From: Aliikangiella coralliicola
GTDB taxonomy: Bacteria > Pseudomonadota > Gammaproteobacteria > Enterobacterales > Kangiellaceae
Length of the DNA stretch: 64,000 nt
Direction of reading: 5' to 3'
Assembly (NCBI RefSeq): GCF_007004725.1
Contig: NZ_ML660168.1
Location: forward strand, 124,001-188,000
In this document: piece after piece, positions 26,330 to 35,840 of the stretch
How the letters are laid out: every line of letters starts with the position of its first letter
Position numbering within the stretch: position 1 is the first letter of the stretch
Position numbers and translations under genes: made by a program
Notes under the pieces: model-generated
The model's database searches: none
Seen by the model: the letters and a program-made list of their open reading frames with translations, nothing else
Told to the model about the DNA's origin: nothing

Positions 26330-27192
26330 TGGCACTTTTTAAAATGGAGAAGCAGTTACTCGAAAGCCAAAGAGGAATATCGATAGTCGACAATTCAGTG
26401 GCCGATGTAGTTTTTGTGACAGATCCAATTTGTTCTCACTGTTGGGCAATTGAGCCAGCTTGGCGTCGATTAATCCTCAACTATGAAATAACAACCCGAT
26501 ACATACACGGTGGCTTGCTACCGGGATGGGAAAACTTTGGAGATCCAGGAAACAATATTTCGGAACCGCAAGACGTGGTAAAACACTGGAACGAAGTTGC
26601 GAAGGACTATCATCAACCAATTGATGCCAGCGTTTGGGAAAGAGATCCTATTTCAAACTCATATATCTTGTGTAAGGCTGCATTAGCTGTCCGCACATTA
26701 GCCCCTGAATTGGAACTCACATTTGTCAGACGAATGCGGGAGCAGGTATTTCTTTATGCCAAGAACATCGCCAAAGATTTCGAATTGATAAGGCTCGCAG
26801 AAAGTATCGGAATTAAAAGTAGCGCTTTCTGCAAGTTACTTCACAGTGCAAAAATTAAAAAACACTTTGCACAAGAACGAGCGGAAATGGAGAAACTTGG
26901 TGCTAAAGTTTTTCCGTCCCTAATATTTTCAGGTGATACCAATCTTGAGTTAACCGGCTCTCAAACCTATGAAAGCCTTGAGCAAGCAATTTTAAGTGCA
27001 CAAACTAATTACATCAGGAAGCGCTCACTGACAGATGAACAAAAAATTCGCTCATTTAGAACCTGGACATTAAGAGAGGCAACCGAAGTTTTACAAAAGG
27101 GCGAGTTTTCAACGCGAAAAATACTCAATCGTAATGGCTATAAACCAATGTCTCTAGCTAATTCTGAATTTTGGTACTTAGAAGAAAAGTAA
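26329..27192 (+). CDS. DsbA/FrnE-family thioredoxin-fold protein
   Basis: 287 residues. The thioredoxin-fold active site C35-S-H-C38 (TDPICSHCWAIEPAW) and the cis-proline loop KVFPSLIF (P196) are present, with the helical insertion expected for DsbA/FrnE relatives between. The CxHCW form is like that of cytosolic FrnE and SpxH/YjbH rather than periplasmic DsbA, and there is no signal peptide, so it should act in the cytosol. A 70-residue C-terminal extension follows. Translationally coupled to the aminotransferase gene. Confidence 0.85.
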   Translation: MALFKMEKQLLESQRGISIVDNSVADVVFVTDPICSHCWAIEPAWRRLILNYEITTRYIHGGLLPGWENFGDPGNNISEPQDVVKHWNEVAKDYHQPIDASVWERDPISNSYILCKAALAVRTLAPELELTFVRRMREQVFLYAKNIAKDFELIRLAESIGIKSSAFCKLLHSAKIKKHFAQERAEMEKLGAKVFPSLIFSGDTNLELTGSQTYESLEQAILSAQTNYIRKRSLTDEQKIRSFRTWTLREATEVLQKGEFSTRKILNRNGYKPMSLANSEFWYLEEK

Positions 27193-27232
27193 CGATCAAT
27201 TAACCAGTTTAGACCTCCCTCCTTGGGTATTC

Positions 27233-27261
27233 ACGGGCTTGTTGTTTAGCCCGTTTTTTTT
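27233..27261 (+). terminator. Intrinsic terminator of the monooxygenase operon
   Basis: ACGGGCT (27233-27239) pairs with AGCCCGT (27248-27254) around an 8-base loop, followed by eight T. It lies 41 bases after the stop of the DsbA-like gene. Confidence 0.9.
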
Positions 27262-27264
27262 GCC

Positions 27265-27963
27265 TTACAATTGAGTTTCATTGTCAATACTGCTTAGCAG
27301 CTTTTCTATTTCCGTTAGCGCAAGCTGAATTTCTAGTTTAAGTTCATGTATTTGCCGTTGCTTGCGGTATAAAAGTGTCAGAGCTTTTTTGTCATTCAGT
27401 AGCTGTTGATAAAGCTGCGTATTCCAAACAGGATTCTCGTCACCTGCTTCTTTTTCTAGCGAAAAGTATCGGAAAAGAAAAGGGGTCGCATAAAGGTCAT
27501 TAAACTTGTTGAACTTATTTTCCAGAAACCAATTGAGGCGAGGATAAATATAGTCATAAACGTTAATAAGATTAACTTTAAGCTCACTACTCTTTATCGC
27601 ATCTAAACCAGAACTTTTTAACGACTCATAAGCAGCAGTTCGAGTTTCTAATACCAGGCTCCATGATATTCTAGAAAACTCTGAGGCAAATATATCCGAT
27701 TCCGGGAGTTCTTTCTCTAAGTGCTCTGCTATCAACCCAACAGACTCAGAAATAGATTCCAGTCGCCTAATTCGGTTATTAAAATGCTCCACATCTCGCT
27801 TTAACGCAGATTTAATCTGGCTCAAGGTTTTGTTTTTGAAAGACTGTGACTTCCTTTCATCATTCCAGTTTTCAATTTGTAAGGCGACCAGAATTCCTAC
27901 AACAATTAACAAAAACTCCGTGACAAAATCAGTTATGCGTTTGCCGTTTATTATTTTTTTCAT
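27265..27963 (-). CDS. DUF6090-like membrane-anchored protein
   Basis: 232 residues. One N-terminal membrane helix with the signature FLLIVVGILVALQIENWNDERK (about 15-36), typical of DUF6090-type proteins, then a mostly helical, charged domain. No catalytic motif is visible. It stands alone, ending against the terminator of the convergent operon. Confidence 0.75.
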   Translation of the reverse strand: MKKIINGKRITDFVTEFLLIVVGILVALQIENWNDERKSQSFKNKTLSQIKSALKRDVEHFNNRIRRLESISESVGLIAEHLEKELPESDIFASEFSRISWSLVLETRTAAYESLKSSGLDAIKSSELKVNLINVYDYIYPRLNWFLENKFNKFNDLYATPFLFRYFSLEKEAGDENPVWNTQLYQQLLNDKKALTLLYRKQRQIHELKLEIQLALTEIEKLLSSIDNETQL

Positions 27964-28108
27964 AAGGTCACTATATTTTCGTTTTTAGTGACTATCATCT
28001 CAAAATAACCCGGCTCAAGCAAATACCGTTTTTATGAGTCAACGGGCTCAACAATACAACTAACTTGAAGCACGGATGACTCACATAACAATTATTAACC
28101 AGTATTTT

Positions 28109-28810
28109 TCACTTTTCGTTATCAGTTTCAAACCAGCGATAAATCACACCCGCGACAACGGCTCCTAAAATAGGTGCCACCCAAAATAGCCATAGCTGTG
28201 CAAGCGCCCAATCTCCCTGGAAAATGGCCACCCCTGAACTACGCGCGGGATTTACTGATGTATTAGTCACAGGAATGCTAATCAGATGAATCAAGGTTAA
28301 ACCAAGCCCAATTGCAATTGGTGCGAATCCTTCTGGTGCACGTTTATCCGTTGCACCTAATATGATTATCAGAAACATCAAGGTCATCACAATCTCAGTA
28401 GCAAATGCAGCAGTCATGCTATAACCGCCAGGAGAGTGTTCAGCGAAACCATTGGACGCAAATCCTGCTGAAGCATCGAATCCGGCCTGACCACTTGCAA
28501 TAACAAAAAGCACAGCAGCCCCTGCAATTCCTCCGAATACCTGGGCAATAATATAAGGAGCAAGTTCTGATGCAGAAAATCGTCCTCCCGCCCATAGCCC
28601 AAAAGACACAGCAGGATTGAGATGGCAACCAGAAATATGTCCAATTGCATAAGCCATGGTCAATACAGTTAATCCAAATGCTAAAGAAACGCCAAGTAAG
28701 CCAATGCCCACCTGTGGAAATGCAGCAGCAAGAACCGCACTACCACATCCGCCCAATACCAACCAGAATGTTCCAATAAACTCCGCGGTTACCTTTTTTG
28801 CTAAAGTCAT
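28109..28810 (-). CDS. aqpZ: Aquaporin Z
   Basis: 233 residues from the ATG at 28810, chosen because AAGGAGAT precedes it. Six membrane helices and two NPA boxes (HLNPAVSFG at 65-67; SVNPARSSG at 186-188 with the selectivity arginine R189), positions close to those of E. coli AqpZ. H175 (IHLISIP) and F42-type residues of the selectivity filter are in place, so it should pass water and not glycerol. Monocistronic. Confidence 0.96.
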   Translation of the reverse strand: MTLAKKVTAEFIGTFWLVLGGCGSAVLAAAFPQVGIGLLGVSLAFGLTVLTMAYAIGHISGCHLNPAVSFGLWAGGRFSASELAPYIIAQVFGGIAGAAVLFVIASGQAGFDASAGFASNGFAEHSPGGYSMTAAFATEIVMTLMFLIIILGATDKRAPEGFAPIAIGLGLTLIHLISIPVTNTSVNPARSSGVAIFQGDWALAQLWLFWVAPILGAVVAGVIYRWFETDNEK

Positions 28811-29037
28811 TTTTATCTCCTTGATCTCATTTCGTTTCATTTGTTATCGGTAAGAAATTTTAATTTTTACTCAATAAACTCTAGTATAGTCACCGAAAGA
28901 GCAATTCGTATTATTTTGAATTTTTATTGCTTTATAAGAAGTTTAATAACTAAGCAGGGGATGCATTTTTTAGGGTAAATAATTTTGACTTAAAACACAG
29001 AAAGTGAATGAAATAAAATGGCGCAACCGTAAAGCGA

Positions 29038-29694
29038 CTAACTCACGACCAATTGATAAATTGTCTGATTGCTCTGAGAATATTTTTTCTCAAATAATGT
29101 GAGAGGCTCGCCAATATCAATAGCATCAACTTTGAAGCGATTTTGCGTTAGTAACTCCCATGCGATGGCAAACTCTTCAAGGTAAATTTTCCAATTACTT
29201 TTCAGTGTGTGATTTTTTGCGAGTCGATCTAAGTATGGAAATACAGAATGACCATGCCAGCGCCTTTGCAAATGTACCATTTTTGGCCAGGGGTTAGGAT
29301 AAAGAATAAAGTGCTTGTCGAAATAAATATGATTCTCGATACAAAGCCGCCAGATATCTTCACAATTCGCTCGCAATAATAAACAATTTTCCGGTGTATC
29401 ATTTTCTACACCTTGCTTATTTAAACGATGGTAAGATTGATCAATACCGACAATCAAAGCGCCAGGATTATTTTGAGCAAGCGTTATACTACTCATCGCT
29501 GTTCCACAACAAGAATCCATCATGAGCGCATCATAGTTACTTTGTGCTAGCCTTAATTGCAATAGCTCAAAAGCTCTAAGATTATGCGCTTGATAAGGTT
29601 TCCGATAATCGGAATTGATGTGACGAAGAACAACTCTTTGTAATTGTTCATGAACGCCATTTTGATTGCTAGTAACGACTTTAGAGTGGTACAT
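29038..29694 (-). CDS. TrmB-like SAM-dependent methyltransferase, divergent
   Basis: 218 residues. FILYPNPWPKMVHLQRRWHGHSVFP (about 129-153) is the signature of tRNA (guanine-N7)-methyltransferase TrmB. However motif I reads MMDSCCGTAMSS (about 58-69) instead of the EIGFGMG-type loop of real TrmB, and the N-terminus (QRVVLRHINSDYRKPYQAHNLRAFELL) differs too. I read it as a paralogue whose RNA target may not be tRNA G46. Monocistronic. Confidence 0.75.
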   Translation of the reverse strand: MYHSKVVTSNQNGVHEQLQRVVLRHINSDYRKPYQAHNLRAFELLQLRLAQSNYDALMMDSCCGTAMSSITLAQNNPGALIVGIDQSYHRLNKQGVENDTPENCLLLRANCEDIWRLCIENHIYFDKHFILYPNPWPKMVHLQRRWHGHSVFPYLDRLAKNHTLKSNWKIYLEEFAIAWELLTQNRFKVDAIDIGEPLTLFEKKYSQSNQTIYQLVVS

Positions 29695-30308
29695 GAATAA
29701 TTCTTTTATTAAATTCTATCGGTAGTTTTTCTCTGAACATAATCGCTAGAGGTTTGTGCTCTATTGGCTAAAAATAAAAGCACAGGTTATATAAACTCAA
29801 AACTGTTTTCATATTGACAATTTTATCAGCTAATAAGAAATTGAGCTGACTGTACACTATTTACTCCTCAAACGATTATGATTATCAATTCGAGACTAGT
29901 CAGAATAAGCAGGCTCACAATTCAGTTCTATGTTATCCAATTCAGTTCTATATTATCTTATCAGGCTTAAAATGTCGGTAATTAATTTGAACAATAAGTT
30001 TGACTGAATTTATCAATAAAAAGTAAGTTAAACGATCAACTGAGCACGTTAAAAGATTTTAAGTGGTTTATCTTACCTGTTTAAAAGTGGAACGCCACCA
30101 AGCTATTGAATTCCCTGTGTAAATTCTCTCAGAACCGAAGCTCATTCGCAAACAGAAACGATTAAAGACACGGTCTCGTCAATTCGATAAGGCCAAACTA
30201 ATCAAATTTTCACTGACTTCCCCTTTATTTTTCAGGAATTTGTTCTTTAATTAATCTATCCCCGACTGATTCTTGTTATTGCATTAAGCAGTACTGAAGA
30301 GAAACCTG
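29695..30308. other. 614-base intergenic region before the second TonB receptor
   Basis: Holds a 6-bp inverted repeat TCAGCT/AGCTGA (29826-29849), a weak Fur-like site (29874-29892, about 13 of 19 matches) and a two-copy 20-bp tandem repeat (29918-29957). No coding frame is convincing. The last 350 bases before the receptor start show nothing I can name. Confidence 0.5.
29918..29957. repeat. Two-copy 20-bp tandem repeat
   Basis: CAATTCAGTTCTATGTTATC (29918-29937) is repeated directly as the same sequence with one G to A change (29938-29957). It sits in the divergent region between the TrmB-like gene and the receptor gene at 30309. Confidence 0.85.
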
Positions 30309-32585
30309 ATGGCGTTTATTAAGAATATTAGGCATTCAATTCTGATAGCTCTGGCAGGCTCTGTGTTTTCAATAACAGCTTTAGCAAATGATGAAGAGGA
30401 CGAAAACTATTCAGATATATTAGATCTTAGCCTCAAAGATCTACTAAGTTTGAAAGTTACTGCCGCCTCAAAGTTTTCACAAAAAATATCAGAAGCTTCC
30501 AGCGTCATTAGCGTGTTCAAAAACGAACAAATTCATCAATATGGCTGGACAGTTATTAATGATGTTCTTTACTCTCAACCGGGGTTTGGGCCTTCACAGG
30601 ATTATGATCGTCCAACAGTTGCTACAAGAGGAAACTTCGACAGCTGGAGTAACAATCACATTTTACATCTTGTTGATGGTGTACCATTTAATGATAACTT
30701 GTACGGCTCAGCTTACACCTGGTTAATGCCGCTTTTTACAACCAATACTCTTGAAGTTATTCGAGGCCCAGGCTCGGCGCTTTATGGTTCTAACGCCACC
30801 AATGGCGTGGTGCAAATGAATACATTTAACGCAGAAGATTTACATGGCGAATCGTTTGCAAAAATAAGTTTCGGCGACAGCAATACTCGTCGAGTTGAAG
30901 TCATGAGTGGAATCAATAGTGGCTCATATGATTTTATTATGGCGTTTTCTACTCATGAAACAGACGGAAATAGTTACCTTTCATTTGACGGCTCTGATCG
31001 ACTGGCAACACTATCTGATCCAGTAACTGGCCGCCCGCGCTCACAACAATTTTTTAATCGAGACAAACGGAGAGATTCTTACTTATGGGCCAAACTATCG
31101 ATCAATGATAATTGGAATATCCAGTATCACCATCAAGAATGGGACTTTGATACCGGCCATGGTTGGGTATTCTGGATACCCGATCTGGATGAAGAAATGA
31201 ATGAGTATCGTAATATTATGTCAGTCAAATACTCTGGTAAAATTTCTGATCAAGTTTCACAGGAATACGTGCTTCGATACCAAAAACATAACATCACCTG
31301 GAATCAGCGTTATTATCCCAATGGTGCTTTCGAAAATTTCTACCCAACGGGTATGTGGGAATATCTGGATACAGACGCCGAGGATATTTTTATTCGAACT
31401 CAATGGACTTACTTTCAACCCGATAGCAATGTCGTATGGTTGGCAGGGATCGAGGGCGATAGATTTAGTTATGATGGCGACAACGAACACTTTAGCAACA
31501 TTAATATCGACTCGGCGTTAGCGGAACCATTTCCTGGTAACATGAATAACCCACTTGGACCCTGGCTACACTTTATCATCGATGAACCTGTGATCAATAC
31601 AGCGGTTTATGGTCAATACACCAATAATGCTTTTATAAGCGATCAGCTATCTCTAACGCTAGGTGTTCGTTGGGACAGGCTGTCGGTTCACTATCAAGAT
31701 ATCAATGATAATAACATTCGAAAACATCGGGACTTTTCCCGGGCCAGCCCTAAATTTGCATTGGTGTATGTTGTGGATGATACCTTGTCCTATAAACTCT
31801 TAGCAGGAGAAGCTTTTCGCACACCGACACCGACTGAAATGGCCGGCGCTCATACTTTTTCTCTCGCGTCCAATATTGGAGAGTTAGAGCCTGAGTTATT
31901 AACCACTTACGAATTAGAAACCAATCTATCCATAGATGACAATCATCTTTTTCGTGGAAATTTATTCTGGACAAAATTCGAAAATCAAATTGCGTTTTCA
32001 ACAGTCAACTTTAATTTGAGCACCAATGTTTATTCTACCGAAAACGCAGGAATAGAATTAGAGTTTATCGGCAATTCTACTAATATGAGTTGGTTTGCCA
32101 ATATTTCTTATACCGAGCGGTTAGACGAAACTATTTTAGCATTTTTTATTGATGAAACCGATCCAGATTCAGTACCAATACCCGAGTTTACTCAACACGC
32201 TGATGATCTCAAATGGGAACCGGGAGTTAAAATTAATGCAGGCCTCACCTACCAGGTTGGAAAATTTGATTTAGCTTTAACAACTCACTATCACGGAGAA
32301 GTAGAACGCAGAGATAATGAAATTGGCAACCCCGGCGGTGTTTTGCCTTTAGGCGTGACGGTGCCTTTAAATTACAACCTTGATGACCACCGACCTACGA
32401 CTGTTGATAGCTGGATTACTTTCGACCTGAAAACAAATTATCAAATCAACGAAAATATAAATATCGGTATACACGTTAAAAACCTGTTCGAAGAAAAAGC
32501 CCGGTTAGTTAAAACCGGGCCATTCCCGTTTGATTATCAGATTAATGATCGCCAGGTTAATTTTTATTTGCAAAGTCGATTTTAA
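30309..32585 (+). CDS. TonB-dependent outer-membrane receptor
   Basis: 758 residues. Signal peptide about 1-26 (cut at ALA), an acidic stretch (DEEDENYSD), the short LSLKDLLSLKVTAASKFSQKISEA motif shared with vitamin B12-type and related receptors, plug domain (VISVFKNEQI near 66; LEVIRGPGSALYGSNATNGVVQM near 150-172), barrel, and a terminal strand ending in LQSRF. The ligand cannot be read from sequence. Possible partner: the amidohydrolase lipoprotein that converges on it. Confidence 0.92.
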   Translation: MAFIKNIRHSILIALAGSVFSITALANDEEDENYSDILDLSLKDLLSLKVTAASKFSQKISEASSVISVFKNEQIHQYGWTVINDVLYSQPGFGPSQDYDRPTVATRGNFDSWSNNHILHLVDGVPFNDNLYGSAYTWLMPLFTTNTLEVIRGPGSALYGSNATNGVVQMNTFNAEDLHGESFAKISFGDSNTRRVEVMSGINSGSYDFIMAFSTHETDGNSYLSFDGSDRLATLSDPVTGRPRSQQFFNRDKRRDSYLWAKLSINDNWNIQYHHQEWDFDTGHGWVFWIPDLDEEMNEYRNIMSVKYSGKISDQVSQEYVLRYQKHNITWNQRYYPNGAFENFYPTGMWEYLDTDAEDIFIRTQWTYFQPDSNVVWLAGIEGDRFSYDGDNEHFSNINIDSALAEPFPGNMNNPLGPWLHFIIDEPVINTAVYGQYTNNAFISDQLSLTLGVRWDRLSVHYQDINDNNIRKHRDFSRASPKFALVYVVDDTLSYKLLAGEAFRTPTPTEMAGAHTFSLASNIGELEPELLTTYELETNLSIDDNHLFRGNLFWTKFENQIAFSTVNFNLSTNVYSTENAGIELEFIGNSTNMSWFANISYTERLDETILAFFIDETDPDSVPIPEFTQHADDLKWEPGVKINAGLTYQVGKFDLALTTHYHGEVERRDNEIGNPGGVLPLGVTVPLNYNLDDHRPTTVDSWITFDLKTNYQINENINIGIHVKNLFEEKARLVKTGPFPFDYQINDRQVNFYLQSRF

Positions 32586-32638
32586 GTAGAGAATGAATCT
32601 GAATTCCGGCTCCAATATCAAAATCTCTTGAAACCACA

Positions 32639-32688
32639 CCTTGTCATCTTGAGCGTAGTCGGGAGATCCTCCAAGGCTAGGCTAGGCT
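32639..32688. repeat. REP-like hairpin element plus 5-bp tandem repeat
   Basis: CCTTG (32639-32643) and CAAGG (32672-32676) bracket an inner ATCT/AGAT stem with the loop GAGCGTAGTCGG. This TCATCTTGAGCGTAGTCGG-type sequence matches the widespread bacterial REP pattern I know. It is followed by three copies of AGGCT (32674-32688). It lies between convergent genes, the usual place for REPs. Confidence 0.6.
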
Positions 32689-32745
32689 AGCCCATCCCCT
32701 AACGATGATACTTAACATTTATCACGCAAGTAACATGCTTTTATT

Positions 32746-34233
32746 TTACTGAAATTTCAAAGGAACTACCGGCATTTTTTGAAATTCTTTCGCCATCTCA
32801 TCCAAATCCTCCTGGGTAAACCAGTGACCATTAACCATTACGCCAAGTCGTTCTCGGGTATTTGAAATATCGGTTAACGGATTATTGCTCAATAAAACCA
32901 GGTCGGCTTTATGACCTACACGAATTTCACCAAAACTGGTATCTTCCCCGGTGATTTTTTCAATCATCTCAGCGGCAAAGCGAGTTGTTGTCAACAGGGC
33001 CTGGTAGGGAGTAACACCAGCCTCAACCAGTAGTTCTAGCTCACGATGTATAAACTCCGGGATAGAACCGGGATCGGAAGTATCAGAGCCGGCTAAAACT
33101 ATTACACCTGCATCAATCAACGACTTTGCAAGTGCTAATGAACGCTCGTGTTCTAATTCGGTTAAGCTTGATTCTTCACCGATCTGAGTTCGCCACTGTT
33201 CAAGAATTGGCTCAGGAATAAACCGGTAACTGTCATTTTGAAATACATCGACTCCCTCAGATAACGCCATGACAACTTCATCAGTCGACCAATTAAATAC
33301 TACTGAAACCTGCTCTGATACCATCATATCAACAAGCCATTGTTGATAAACTTCCCACGACATGTCTTGATCCTCAAACCTCTCAACCAGCTCAGTGATA
33401 TGCGCAATTTCATCGTGATTTCTCAACACAGTTTCCAACTCAACCTCTGGAATATGCCCTGCAATAAACCAGTCATTACTTTTGGCTTCACCAACCGCAG
33501 CCATATAAATAGCTTCCTCTACACCAGCATATATTTTCAGGTAGTCATAGCCCAGCTGAACTTGACGATTGACTTCCTGAACAGCTGCATCGGGGTCTGA
33601 AGGCACTGCGACAGACACATTTTCTAAAAAATCATCACTTAACTCTTCGATATCGATTCCCAACTCCTCAAATAGTAATGGATTATTTAGCATTGGTCCG
33701 CTAGAAATAATTCGAGTACCGAGCCAGTCACCGGAAGAAACTTTATCACGCCAATCAATATTTCGGGGCGTGCCAGAATAAGATCGCGTAGTGGTGATCC
33801 CCTGTTGCAAGTAGAGCGACATTTGTGCTGGTTCAGTGAAAAGTAATGCGACCTCCTCTAAATTTCCATCGTGTTCAAAATGAACGTGAGAATCGATAAA
33901 ACCAGGTAGTAAATAACCCCCTTGCGCATCAATGACAAGGGCTTCTGTTGGAATAGCAATGCTATCTTGTGGACCAATTTCAATAATTTCGCTATTTTCA
34001 ACGATAACACGCTGATTATTCCTCACAACATCGTCTTCTTCGGTTGTCATGGTAATCACATTAACATTATCGAATACCACGCTGGCGGGGTATTCAGGCG
34101 GCGCTTTACCCGCCTGGAATGTTTCGACAGGCAGAGGTTCGTTAATGATAGGGTCAGGATTGTCAGAGTGACAACTTGATAATACAGCTCCCCCGAAAAT
34201 ACTTAAAACAATGAAACGAAAAAAATTAACCAC
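32746..34233 (-). CDS. Amidohydrolase-family lipoprotein
   Basis: 495 residues. Lipobox LSSC with C21. The metal-dependent hydrolase barrel is complete: HVH pair H116/H118 (GFIDSHVHFE), lysine of YLKIYAG near 232, histidines of AGHIPE and IAHITE, and the metal-site aspartate in LAGSDTSDPGS near 385. FAAEMIEK...VGHKADLVLLSNNPL is the usual C-terminal return to the small domain. Family relatives are imidazolonepropionase-like and dipeptidase/prolidase-like enzymes; substrate unknown. It lies downstream of the AraC regulator gene on the same strand (118-base gap). Confidence 0.9.
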   Translation of the reverse strand: MVNFFRFIVLSIFGGAVLSSCHSDNPDPIINEPLPVETFQAGKAPPEYPASVVFDNVNVITMTTEEDDVVRNNQRVIVENSEIIEIGPQDSIAIPTEALVIDAQGGYLLPGFIDSHVHFEHDGNLEEVALLFTEPAQMSLYLQQGITTTRSYSGTPRNIDWRDKVSSGDWLGTRIISSGPMLNNPLLFEELGIDIEELSDDFLENVSVAVPSDPDAAVQEVNRQVQLGYDYLKIYAGVEEAIYMAAVGEAKSNDWFIAGHIPEVELETVLRNHDEIAHITELVERFEDQDMSWEVYQQWLVDMMVSEQVSVVFNWSTDEVVMALSEGVDVFQNDSYRFIPEPILEQWRTQIGEESSLTELEHERSLALAKSLIDAGVIVLAGSDTSDPGSIPEFIHRELELLVEAGVTPYQALLTTTRFAAEMIEKITGEDTSFGEIRVGHKADLVLLSNNPLTDISNTRERLGVMVNGHWFTQEDLDEMAKEFQKMPVVPLKFQ

Positions 34234-34351
34234 TATTAGCTCCTTAAAAATCAGTTGAAGTTGAACGTGGTTAAATTGCCCTGAAACGCCGGTAATGTCG
34301 TCCCTCCCGACAAATCAGGACAAATTTTCGAGCTTTATTGAATTGAAAAAA

Positions 34352-35626
34352 TCATCGTGAAGGATTCTGGATATTTTTACGGAACTGGTTAGGCGTTATC
34401 CCCGTATTTTTCTTAAAGGCATTGTAAAAAGCGGAACGGGATTTAAATCCGGCGGCGAGGGAAATATCCAGAACACTGGTGTTTAATTCGGCCTGTAACA
34501 AGCGCTTAGCTTCTTCGACTCTAAAACGATTAATGTAGTCGAAAAAATTCTGCTCTGCACACTGATTAATCGCCTGGGAAAGGTAATGACGAGGAATTTC
34601 GGTCGCTTTGCTCAGCTGATCAAGCGACAACGCTGAATCCAGAAATGGCTGTTGGCTTGCAACATAGTTTTGTAATTCCTCAAAAATGGCGTTCGCTTGT
34701 TCGTGGTCAACGGCAGAGTTTTTATACTTTTCTGACAAAATTTCAATTTTCGGGCTCTTGGATAAATCGCTACCAATTTTTTCATCAGCATTGGATAGTT
34801 CTTGCTCAGGAGTCTGCAAAGCTTCGATTTTGTTTTCAACAACAGGGCGATTAAATATACCAGGTTGCTTAAGTCCTAACAGACTGAAGAGATAAATAGA
34901 TAAGACCATTCCAACCTCGGCAAACCTCACCGGTTGATCCCAAAGCAAAGCCAGAGGGTCACATCCAGTCTTTATAATTCCTTCTTCACAAGCTTCGATA
35001 TAGATGAATTTTACCTCATCAAATATCCATAACAGGTAAAGTACGACTAACGAAACTGTGATCAAAAACAGCCAGTTCAGATTAATCTTTTCTGAATAAG
35101 AAAATTGATCAGCGATAGACTTTTTATGACGAAGTAATCGCTTTAACACACAAGCCAGGTAAATTCCGACAATGACATAGGCGAATGGAGTAACCCAGAA
35201 CTCGAATAAGTCATCATAAAATTGACCGATATCAGACTGAATGTTAGGCGAATACAAAAAGTCCTGCTTGATCTCCACACTGGAAAAATAGAAAGGCAGA
35301 CATATCAAAACTAGCAATATTGCAGGAAAAAAATGAACAATATTCGCTCTGAAATAATCAGCCGATGTTAACCGGCGCGTATACAAGTAGAGTAAAGGCG
35401 CATACAAAAAAATAAGTGGTTCAGTAATACCAACCAGGTGCGGAAAAGACCTCAAATATCCATTATCATCCAATAACCCCTCGATCAATGACACAGATAA
35501 GGTGAATATCAATAGTGACAAAATCAGATTAGCATTGTTCTTTCGGTCGTTGCATTGATAAAGGGCGTAGCTCAGGTAAAAGCCATGAAAACCACCTAAT
35601 AGCAATACAATTGAAATTAACGACAT
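34352..35626 (-). CDS. Membrane-bound AraC-family regulator
   Basis: 424 residues. The first 265 or so hold about seven hydrophobic helices (starting MSLISIVLLLGGFHGFYLSYAL) and the last 100 the AraC DNA-binding domain: LSLDQLSKATEIPRHYLSQAINQ and VLDISLAAGFKSRSAFYNAFKKNTGITPNQFRK. The design suggests a membrane sensor that binds DNA directly. It precedes the amidohydrolase gene on the same strand and is the best candidate to control it. Confidence 0.92.
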   Translation of the reverse strand: MSLISIVLLLGGFHGFYLSYALYQCNDRKNNANLILSLLIFTLSVSLIEGLLDDNGYLRSFPHLVGITEPLIFLYAPLLYLYTRRLTSADYFRANIVHFFPAILLVLICLPFYFSSVEIKQDFLYSPNIQSDIGQFYDDLFEFWVTPFAYVIVGIYLACVLKRLLRHKKSIADQFSYSEKINLNWLFLITVSLVVLYLLWIFDEVKFIYIEACEEGIIKTGCDPLALLWDQPVRFAEVGMVLSIYLFSLLGLKQPGIFNRPVVENKIEALQTPEQELSNADEKIGSDLSKSPKIEILSEKYKNSAVDHEQANAIFEELQNYVASQQPFLDSALSLDQLSKATEIPRHYLSQAINQCAEQNFFDYINRFRVEEAKRLLQAELNTSVLDISLAAGFKSRSAFYNAFKKNTGITPNQFRKNIQNPSR

Positions 35627-35840
35627 TATTGAACACTCAAAACTAATTCATTTAACAAGAGAAAAGGTGTAAGCCTTCCTGATTTAGTAGCATTCTAAAT
35701 TAAAGTTTTCAGACCTACCATATTTGATTAATATGTTCTCAAGAAGCTAAGTAATTGCCACCAGAAAATAAACGCTTAAAAATGGTGTCATTGTTTTCCT
35801 CAGTTTTTTACAGTCATGTAAAAACATCAAATTAGTTAGA

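Noticed and set aside
22957-27192. Naming the operon as a known pathway (for example tropodithietic acid or gliotoxin-like biosynthesis)
   Set aside because: Only enzyme classes match; key partners of those pathways are missing, so a name would be unsupported.
28414-28650. Extra coding frames within aqpZ
   Set aside because: They overlap a complete AqpZ with both NPA motifs and are composed of out-of-frame codons.
29874-29892. Fur box upstream of the second TonB receptor
   Set aside because: Only about 13 of 19 positions agree, and the site is more than 400 bases from the receptor start; mentioned only within the intergenic entry.
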